Below, in pieces: positions 44,131-50,853 of a stretch of 64,000 nucleotides of DNA. Below the pieces are notes generated by a model that was given only the letters and a program-made list of their open reading frames with translations, ran no database searches and had not been told where the DNA came from. The stretch lies in assembly GCA_025980765.1 (NCBI GenBank), contig JAICXB010000004.1, forward strand, positions 1 to 64,000. The letters are read 5' to 3'. A program made the position numbers and the translations under genes. Source of the stretch: Terriglobales bacterium. Lineage in GTDB: Bacteria; Acidobacteriota; Terriglobia; Terriglobales; Acidobacteriaceae. Numbering within the stretch: the stretch's first letter is position 1; each line of letters begins with the position of its first letter.

Positions 44131-44236
44131 CGTTTCGAAAACGGCGTTTCCAGCGAAAGGCGTTTCAAGCAGCCAGTGAACAGAATTTGAAACGCCCTTC
44201 CTGAAACGATGTTATTGAAACGTGTCACCTGAAACG
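44131..44236. repeat. 14-bp-spaced TGAAACG array with opposed CGTTTC copies
   Basis: GAAACG starts at 44189, 44203, 44217 and 44231, exactly 14 bases apart, each preceded by T. On the other side CGTTTC starts at 44131, 44145 and 44161. Units 2 and 4 of the first set extend to CCTGAAACG(A/C)TGTTAT. GGCGTTTCAA (44159-44168) pairs perfectly with TTGAAACGCC (44187-44196). The array lies between ugd and the GH99-like gene. It is not a standard terminator and looks like an operator cluster or folded leader. Confidence 0.85.
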
Positions 44237-44246
44237 CTGTTATGCA

Positions 44247-45653
44247 TTACGCGGCTTTTCTTACATTGGCTGCTGCCGGCGACATCGCCGGGAAAGCATC
44301 CGGGCGGCCCACACTCGAATAAATGAAGCCGGCTTTCACCATCTTCTCCGGGCGATATAGGTTGCGACCATCGATGATTACCGGATATCGCAATTCTTCG
44401 CGCAGGCGTTTCAAATCGAGATTGGCAAACTCCTCCCAGTCGGTCAGGATGAGCACGGCGTCCGCGCGACGCGCTGCGTCGTACGCATCCTCGGCAAAGC
44501 GCACCGTGGAATCCGTGAACACTTCCTTCGCCCGATCCATTCCCGCCGGATCGTAAGCGGAAATGCGGCATCCATCGCGCAACAATGATTCGATGATGCT
44601 GATGGCGGGCGATTCGCGAATATCGTCGGTGCCGCCCTTAAAGGCCAGTCCGAGGACCGCGAGGTTCTTACCCTTTAAGTTCCACAGAGCACGACGCACC
44701 TTGCGCAGGAACCGTTTGCGCTGGCTGTTGTTGATGCTGCGTACCTCTTCCAGCAGACGGAAGTCGTAGCCATTCTCGGCGGCCACCGCCTGGAACGCAG
44801 AAACGTCTTTGGGAAAGCAGGAGCCGCCGTAGCCAATACCGGGACGGAGGAAACGCTGCCCAATTCGGGAATCGCTGCCGACGCCTTCGGTGACCTGCTC
44901 GATGTCGGCGCCAACTTGCTCGCACACGTTGGCGACCGCGTTTACGAACGAAATCTTGAGCGCCAGGAAGGCATTGGAAGCGTGCTTGATCAGCTCCGCG
45001 CTTTTGGCGCTCGTGAGTATCAATCGAGGCGGGATCTTGGCATTGCTGGGCTGTGGAATCGCGAGGTTGTCGTCATAGTACTGGCCCGAAGTCAGCGGAA
45101 AATAAATTTGCTGAAGCAGTTGGGCGGCGCGGGGAGTGTCGGCCCCGACTACGATGCGGTCCGGATACAGGAAATCGCAAACCGCGGTTCCTTCGCGCAG
45201 GAATTCCGGATTCGAGACGACATCGAACATTTCCTGAGGAGCGCCGTTGAGCACCATAGCGCGGCGCACCCACTCGTTGGTGTACACCGGCACAGTGCTC
45301 TTCTCGACTACAACCTTGTATTCGTCAATGGCACTGGCAATTTCGCAGGCGACCTGCTCGACATACGAGAGGTCGGCTTCTCCATCCGTGGTCGGCGGTG
45401 TTCCTACCGCGATGAACACCGCATTGGATGCGCGCACTGCCGCCGGCAAATCGCGCGTAAACGAAAGCCGCCGGCCGCTGTGCTTGCTGATTAACTCCGG
45501 AAGGAATTCCTCGTGAATGGGAACAATGCCGCTTTCAAGTGCGGCGAGTTTACGCTCGTCATTGTCCACCAGAATGACGTCGTGTCCAATTTCAGCAAAG
45601 CAGGCACCCGCTACCAGCCCTACGTACCCGGATCCTACAACTGCAATACGCAT
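44247..45653 (-). CDS. ugd: UDP-glucose 6-dehydrogenase
   Basis: A 468-residue NAD-dependent enzyme that oxidises UDP-glucose twice to UDP-glucuronate for polysaccharide synthesis. The Rossmann motif is VVGSGYVGLV. The catalytic Cys is in GYGGSCFPKDV, and KISFVNAVAN and LAFKGGTDDIRESPA also fit. The C-terminal UDP-binding part ends with a DGRNLYRPEKM segment. The length is slightly above the bacterial norm because of a Pro/Ala tail. It follows galE with a 137-base gap and precedes the GH99-like gene. Confidence 0.95.
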   Translation of the reverse strand: MRIAVVGSGYVGLVAGACFAEIGHDVILVDNDERKLAALESGIVPIHEEFLPELISKHSGRRLSFTRDLPAAVRASNAVFIAVGTPPTTDGEADLSYVEQVACEIASAIDEYKVVVEKSTVPVYTNEWVRRAMVLNGAPQEMFDVVSNPEFLREGTAVCDFLYPDRIVVGADTPRAAQLLQQIYFPLTSGQYYDDNLAIPQPSNAKIPPRLILTSAKSAELIKHASNAFLALKISFVNAVANVCEQVGADIEQVTEGVGSDSRIGQRFLRPGIGYGGSCFPKDVSAFQAVAAENGYDFRLLEEVRSINNSQRKRFLRKVRRALWNLKGKNLAVLGLAFKGGTDDIRESPAISIIESLLRDGCRISAYDPAGMDRAKEVFTDSTVRFAEDAYDAARRADAVLILTDWEEFANLDLKRLREELRYPVIIDGRNLYRPEKMVKAGFIYSSVGRPDAFPAMSPAAANVRKAA

Positions 45654-45790
45654 GTCTTCCCCGATTGTCTGGATTTGTGCCGCAGCCCATCTTTCACTTC
45701 GTCAGAGCTGCTGTGCACCTTTGTGTTGATGCCCTTGGCGGCAACGTGAGTTGCCATTCGAGATGGGAAGGCGCGCGCCACGCCGCGCCA

Positions 45791-46795
45791 TCACTCTGCA
45801 ATTGCAACCGGGCCGCGCGCAGCTGCGACGATCCGGTCCTTGTTCGCGCACCAGTTCCATGCAGTGCGCACGATATTGTCCAAATCGCGCTGCGCACGCC
45901 AATCAAGCACCTTGTAGGTACGACCGGGATCGGCGACTAGAACCGGCGGATCTCCCGGTCGTCGCGGCGCAACCCGCACCGGAACTTTCCGACCAGTTAC
46001 TTCCTCGATGCAGTTGATTACTTCGCGCACCGAATAGCCACGTCCGGTACCCAGGTTGAGTGCGGTGCTCTCTCCCCCGCGCTGCAGATAATCCAATGCC
46101 TTGACATGACCGTCCGCGAGGTCGCTGACGTGAATGTAATCGCGAATGCAGGTGCCGTCGGGTGTGGGGTAATCGTCGCCGAAGACTTGCAGCGCATTGC
46201 GTTGCCCCAGAATGGCTTCAAGGGCCGCAGGGATCAGGCGCGCCTCGCGTTTATGAATTTCGCCCAGCTCGCCGCTTTCGTCCGCGCCGGCGGCATTGAA
46301 ATAGCGCAGCGCCGCGGATCGGACGCCATACGCGCGATCGTAAGCCTTCAACGCGTGCTCGAAGAAGAGCTTGGAGGCCCCATAGGGATTCACCGGGTTC
46401 TGGATGGTCTGATCCGAAATGGGAATTTCCTCGGGAATGCCATAAGTAGCGCAGGTGGAGGAGAAGACAATGTTGCGCACTCCGGCGTCGAGTGCAGCAT
46501 TTAACATGCAAAGACTGCCCTCGACATTGTTGTCAAAATATTTGCGCGGCTCGGCCACGGATTCGCCGACGTACGCGTGCGCGGCAAAGTGCAGGGCTGC
46601 ATCACGGCCGCGCATGGCCTCGAGCAGCCTCTGGCGATCGCGAATGTCGGCGACAATCAACTCGAAACCCGTTGCGAACTGAGCGTATCCAGTGGACAGA
46701 TTGTCATAGATCGTGACGTCGTGTCCGCCTCGCGCGAGCGCCCGAGCCGTATGACTGCCTACGTAACCCGCCCCGCCTAACACCAGTACCCGCAT
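45791..46795 (-). CDS. galE: UDP-glucose 4-epimerase
   Basis: A 334-residue short-chain dehydrogenase-type epimerase that interconverts UDP-glucose and UDP-galactose with bound NAD. Motifs are GGAGYVGSH at the N-terminus, the YGASK active-site Tyr/Lys pair and GTGRGYSVREVI near the C-terminus. It is the first of the same-strand sugar genes galE, ugd and GH99-like. Together these would supply UDP-Gal and UDP-GlcA for envelope glycans. Epimerisation of other UDP-sugars is possible. Confidence 0.94.
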   Translation of the reverse strand: MRVLVLGGAGYVGSHTARALARGGHDVTIYDNLSTGYAQFATGFELIVADIRDRQRLLEAMRGRDAALHFAAHAYVGESVAEPRKYFDNNVEGSLCMLNAALDAGVRNIVFSSTCATYGIPEEIPISDQTIQNPVNPYGASKLFFEHALKAYDRAYGVRSAALRYFNAAGADESGELGEIHKREARLIPAALEAILGQRNALQVFGDDYPTPDGTCIRDYIHVSDLADGHVKALDYLQRGGESTALNLGTGRGYSVREVINCIEEVTGRKVPVRVAPRRPGDPPVLVADPGRTYKVLDWRAQRDLDNIVRTAWNWCANKDRIVAAARGPVAIAE

Positions 46796-47031
46796 TTTTT
46801 CTTCTCCTAGTACTAATAGCTCAAGCAGAGTCTCTCCTGCTTGGATGTCTTGCCAACGTGTAGTGTTGGCGCGAGTTATTTCGGGCTAAGCAGTGGCTCT
46901 TAAGACCAAAGTATCAGTCGCGTCCAGAGTTCCTTAGGGGATTCAGTGGAATTGCTGTGGAGAACCTCTCCTGTAGTCTCAATCGAGTTCGGCGGACAGC
47001 CGTGCAGCTCATAGAAAACAAAGGAGAGTAG

Positions 47032-48024
47032 ATGCTGATTAAATTTAAATTTGTGATGGGGATTTTGCTGCTTTGCAATATGGCTGCCTTCGCCGGTGTC
47101 ACCATAACCGCTCCGAAAAGCGGTGCCACACTTGGACCTAGCGTGCAGTTCATCGCTTCCGCCACCTCGGATGCAGGCAAACCAATCAGTTCGATGATCA
47201 TTTACGTCGACAACAAAGCCGATTACACGACGTACTCGAAGTCGTTGAACAAGACTCTCTCCCTTAGCTCAGGATCACACACTGCAGTCATCAAATCGTG
47301 GGACAGCGCTGGCCACGTTTACTCCAACAGCGTGAGCTTCAAGGTGAGCGGCAGCTACACTCCGCCAACTGGTGGCGGCAATACTATCACCGCCATTCAG
47401 GCAATGCCGAGTTGGGGATCCTGCTCAGATTGCGCAGGGAAGGGTGGGAATGGACCCATTGCTCCGTACTCCATGACTGAACATCAGAGCTCGCCATCAA
47501 TGACCGGCAACTCGACTCGATTCTGGATTGGCGGCACCACTCCATACTCCGACGCGCTGTGGTGGAAAGGGGTACCTGCGTCTCCCAGCGCGCACCACTT
47601 CACCTACGATCTCTACTTTTACATTCAGAACCCAAGTGCCTCCGAGGCCCTTGAGTTCGATCTGAATGTTGCATACAACGGCCGCTACTACGTGTTTGGA
47701 AACCAATGCAATCCCAAGTCGAGCCATACCTGGGACGTGTATGACGCCCCCGATGGTCATTGGGTTTCTACTGGCGTGGGTTGTCCAACTTTTCCCGCGT
47801 ACAAGTGGAACCATGTATCAATCGCTATGGAGAGAACAGCGGATAGCCGGCTGCATTACGTCTCCATTACGTACAACGGGGTAACTCATTACATCAACCG
47901 CTACATTGCCTCGCGGGCAAGCAGCTCCGGTAATTGGGTGAGCGTTGACTTCCAAATGGACGGCGACTCTAAGCAGACCGACTACTCGGTGTGGCTGGAC
48001 AAAGTGAACCTCAGCTACTACTGA
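47032..48024 (+). CDS. Secreted Ig-like/lectin-like protein
   Basis: A predicted 330-residue secreted protein. The signal peptide (MGILLLCNMAAFA) is followed by an Ig-like domain (about residues 22-105: VTITAPKSGATLGPSVQFIASATS, IIYVDNKADYTTY). A Gly/Thr-rich hinge then leads to a large beta-sandwich (about 120-330) with paired Cys (SWGSCSDCAGKGG, FGNQCNPKS) and many aromatic residues, such as ALWWKGVPAS and YKWNHVSIAME. It resembles carbohydrate-binding or concanavalin-like folds. GGAG precedes the ATG. It lies in the polysaccharide gene region and is likely a surface glycan-binding protein. Confidence 0.75.
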   Translation: MLIKFKFVMGILLLCNMAAFAGVTITAPKSGATLGPSVQFIASATSDAGKPISSMIIYVDNKADYTTYSKSLNKTLSLSSGSHTAVIKSWDSAGHVYSNSVSFKVSGSYTPPTGGGNTITAIQAMPSWGSCSDCAGKGGNGPIAPYSMTEHQSSPSMTGNSTRFWIGGTTPYSDALWWKGVPASPSAHHFTYDLYFYIQNPSASEALEFDLNVAYNGRYYVFGNQCNPKSSHTWDVYDAPDGHWVSTGVGCPTFPAYKWNHVSIAMERTADSRLHYVSITYNGVTHYINRYIASRASSSGNWVSVDFQMDGDSKQTDYSVWLDKVNLSYY

Positions 48025-48055
48025 GGTCCTTGCAGCGAAATCACGTACGGTTCCC

Positions 48056-49105
48056 TCAGGCTGCTGAGGGAACCGGAAGTCCGGATGGAGTTTCGGCGGC
48101 AGGTTCTCCGACCGAGACCACGGCGTTGACCCGATCTGCAACCGGACGAAAGTCATCGATTTGTAGCACCGAGTGCGCGGGCACACGATACACATCGTCG
48201 ATCACGAACAACGGACGGTGGCGAACTTCGTCGTAAATTCTCCCTATGTATTCGCCCATGAAGCCGAGGCAAGTCAATTGCAGGCCCGAGACGAAAAGCA
48301 GCCCGGTCAGTCCAGCCGCGTAGCCGATCCAACCCGAGCCCTTCAATACACCCGACAACCCGCCAATCATCAACGCGACCGCGATCGCCAGCGTGATCGA
48401 TAGCAACGCGCCGCCACTCACCAGCGCCAGCCGCAATGGCTTGTAGCTGAAGCTGTATATCGCATCGAAAGCGTAGCGGATCAGTTTCCTCCAGGTGTAT
48501 TTTGGAATGCCGGCATTGCGAGCGAGTCGATCATAGAAGATCGTTTCGCTATGAAAGCCGACGAATGTCTTGAGGCCGGGAATATACCGGTTCTTTTCCG
48601 GCAGGGCGTTGATCTGGTCGGCAACTTTGCGATCGATCAAGCCAAAAATTCCAGAGTTCATGGGGATCGGATAATCCGCGATCTTCCCCAACACCTTATA
48701 GAACACCGGATAAAGCCACGCTTTGATTCCCTTGTCCTGACGAGTACGCCGCTCCGCCAGTACGATTTGCGCGCCACCTCTCCATGCCTCCAGCATCCTG
48801 GGGATGACTGAGGGATGGTCCTGCAGGTCGCCGTCCATGGTGACCACCGCGTCGCCCTTGGCAATGCTCAGTCCGGCGGTGATTGCGCCCTGATGCCCCC
48901 AATTGCGAGACAGATTCACGACCACAACATGAGGGTCATGGGCCTGATACTGCAGCAGCAAAGAAAGCGATTGGTCGCGGCTACCGTCATTTACGTAGAC
49001 CACTTCCCATTCTTCACCGGTGGCGTTCATCGCCTCCTGCATGGCCGTATGCAATGCAATAACATTCTCTTCTTCGTTATAAACTGGAACGACAACAGAG
49101 ATCAT
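48056..49105 (-). CDS. Family 2 glycosyltransferase with C-terminal membrane helices
   Basis: A predicted 349-residue enzyme. The N-terminal GT-A domain has VVVPVYNEEENVIAL, TMDGDLQDHPSVIPRML (a DxD metal site) and LAERRTRQDKGIKAW. Two membrane helices follow (VSGGALLSITLAIAVALMIGGL and IGYAAGLTGLLFVSGLQLTCLGFMGEYIGR). This layout matches polyprenyl-phosphate glucosyl- or mannosyltransferases (GtrB/DPM1-like), which feed sugar donors to GT-C enzymes. ATG 49105 is preferred since GAGGG lies 9 bases upstream. Its likely acceptor enzyme is the GT-C-like gene at 50850-53774. Confidence 0.92.
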   Translation of the reverse strand: MISVVVPVYNEEENVIALHTAMQEAMNATGEEWEVVYVNDGSRDQSLSLLLQYQAHDPHVVVVNLSRNWGHQGAITAGLSIAKGDAVVTMDGDLQDHPSVIPRMLEAWRGGAQIVLAERRTRQDKGIKAWLYPVFYKVLGKIADYPIPMNSGIFGLIDRKVADQINALPEKNRYIPGLKTFVGFHSETIFYDRLARNAGIPKYTWRKLIRYAFDAIYSFSYKPLRLALVSGGALLSITLAIAVALMIGGLSGVLKGSGWIGYAAGLTGLLFVSGLQLTCLGFMGEYIGRIYDEVRHRPLFVIDDVYRVPAHSVLQIDDFRPVADRVNAVVSVGEPAAETPSGLPVPSAA

Positions 49106-49468
49106 GGACGACATCCCTCGAATTGGTCTGAGCAGCTCGATTCTGAGCCTTGATTCAAATGCCTCCGGATCTTTTCGTCCGGGGTCACTGCAGCAGTTCT
49201 GATATTTGAAATGGATGCTGGATTCTTACTCGTGTGTTGCCAGTTCAGTAACTATTAACTCTTCCATTATCAGAGCGCGGCGAGCAACCCAATTCACCGG
49301 CTTCTGAAAAGGAGCCAGTTAATGACTCCGCCCATGGATTGCTAAAGAATGAGGTTGGAGAGGGTGCGGGTCCGCCTGTCTTCCTCAAGCCCGGTGGCAC
49401 GCCGCCTTTATCCTCAGTTGGCAAAAAGGTTAGCGGTTCTGTTGGGAATTCCCTTCGATAGAGCCGTC
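49106..49468. other. Intergenic region, no gene seen
   Basis: In these 363 bases all frames are short and lack ribosome sites. A weak hairpin (CCGGA and TCCGG around 8 bases) lies near 49173-49190. The region separates the glycosyltransferase from the three-gene operon on the same strand and may hold the promoter of the glycosyltransferase gene. Confidence 0.45.
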
Positions 49469-49993
49469 TTAGAAGTTTGGGACAGACTGTAAGACCCGTA
49501 CGAACCAGCGGTCCTGGCCCGGAGTCATGAGCACAACATATTTTTCATGGATGGTCTGGCTATGAATAAGTTTTCCGGAATCCAGCACCTGCAACTCGAC
49601 TTCGGCGTTGTCGTGCAGCAGCAAAGCCGCTCCATCCGTTGGATAGTAGACAGCCTGCAGGTGATGTGACTTGTCCTGATACCGGACTCTCACGTTGGTC
49701 CGGCGTTCGTCTTGTATCTTTTGTGTCAGCTTGTCGTGGGCAACCCCGACCCAATACTGATTCAGGCCGGAAGCATCACCAGACTCGAGCGCGGCTTCCA
49801 TGGTCTGCCACGCCTGCGCGTAATCGCGTTGCACGGATTGCTGCACGGTGTCTTCAACCTCGCGCGGACCAGCGCCGCTGACGTTGAGCTGAATGTCCGA
49901 TGCCGGCACTGAAGCCGATGCAGGAAAAACCAGCGCAAAACAAAATGTCGCGGCAAGCATTGCCGGAAAACAAAATTTCATCCTGCCACTCAT
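49469..49993 (-). CDS. Exported NTF2-like protein, third gene of the GT-C operon
   Basis: A predicted 174-residue exported protein. A signal peptide (FPAMLAATFCFALVFPASASV) is followed by a helical then beta-rich domain: VQRDYAQAWQTMEAALESGDASGLNQYWVG, then VRVRYQDKSHHLQAVYYP and EVELQVLDSG, DRWFVRVLQSVPNF. This is the pattern of an NTF2/IMS-like fold. Its ATGA overlaps the stop of the preceding gene, so the two are translationally coupled. The family has no assigned function that I know. Confidence 0.75.
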   Translation of the reverse strand: MSGRMKFCFPAMLAATFCFALVFPASASVPASDIQLNVSGAGPREVEDTVQQSVQRDYAQAWQTMEAALESGDASGLNQYWVGVAHDKLTQKIQDERRTNVRVRYQDKSHHLQAVYYPTDGAALLLHDNAEVELQVLDSGKLIHSQTIHEKYVVLMTPGQDRWFVRVLQSVPNF

Positions 49994-50853
49994 TGATTCG
50001 CCTTTAGACGCACTTCGTTTCCCAAAGCCACGCCCGACGCCGCGGAGATCGTGACTTCGCCTTGAGCCGGCAAGGTGGCCCGCGCAATTCCCTTTTTGAC
50101 ATTCGCGTCCACGGTACTGCGTCCTTGAGCATCATTCTCGGTAAACGTCACTACCGTACCGTCGGGAACCAGATTGCCGGAGCAGTCTTTCACCGGATCG
50201 GTTTCCACTTGTACGCCCTTCGGTTGCATTTGTGCGTGTATACGCAGGGCACACGGCTCATCGGCAACCACTCGAACTACTCGGGTTGCATTCACGTCCT
50301 CCGAGCTCGCCTGAAACTGCACCGCTCCTTCACGTTGGGGGGAGTCCAGAGCTATCGACGCCACTCCGTTCTTGCTGACCGTCTGTTTCTGGATCGATGC
50401 CTTTTCCTTCTCCGTCAATTTGAAGATGACTGGAATCGGGTCTGTCACCAGGTTGTTGTCGGGATCGAACGCGTAGACTGAGCCCCGGATGCCATTGCGC
50501 TGCGACACCGGAGCACGCGAGGGATGGGCGACGAAGCTGAGATGCGCGGGCTTTGCAGCGACTACAAAGAAGCTTTTCGCAACATTGCCTTCTCCGGATT
50601 CGAGAATCACTTCATATCGACCAGCACCGGCCACATCATCCTCATCGAGCGTAATCGGCTGCCCGAGTTGGACCTTGTGCTTCACAACGGCGCTAGGACC
50701 AACGATCACCGCGGTCGCCTCGCCCGATCCCGACGTCGCCAGCGACAGCTTGCTTCCAGCCTTTGCCTGTTCAGGCACGGTAACATCGGCGGCGAATGCC
50801 GTCCCTGCTGCCATCACCACGCAGCAAGCCAGTGAGACGAAGCTACTTCTCAT
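49990..50853 (-). CDS. Exported Ig-like protein, second gene of the GT-C operon
   Basis: A predicted 287-residue exported protein. The signal peptide is FVSLACCVVMAAGTAFAAD. Its beta-rich body appears to hold three Ig-like or invasin-like domains, seen in VPEQAKAGSKLSLATSGSGEATAVIVGPSA, then AHLSFVAHPSRAPVSQRNGIRGSVYAFDPDNN, and ALRIHAQMQPKGVQVETDPVKDCSGNLVPDGTVVTFT. Two Cys in the last part could form a disulfide. The ATGA at 50850-50853 overlaps the stop of the large membrane protein gene. It may be a periplasmic partner of that protein. Confidence 0.78.
   Translation of the reverse strand: MRSSFVSLACCVVMAAGTAFAADVTVPEQAKAGSKLSLATSGSGEATAVIVGPSAVVKHKVQLGQPITLDEDDVAGAGRYEVILESGEGNVAKSFFVVAAKPAHLSFVAHPSRAPVSQRNGIRGSVYAFDPDNNLVTDPIPVIFKLTEKEKASIQKQTVSKNGVASIALDSPQREGAVQFQASSEDVNATRVVRVVADEPCALRIHAQMQPKGVQVETDPVKDCSGNLVPDGTVVTFTENDAQGRSTVDANVKKGIARATLPAQGEVTISAASGVALGNEVRLKANQ

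Noticed and set aside
44131-44236. TGAAACG array as a CRISPR array
   Set aside because: Repeats of 7 bases with 7-base gaps are far too short and the copies on the left are inverted, so it is not a CRISPR.
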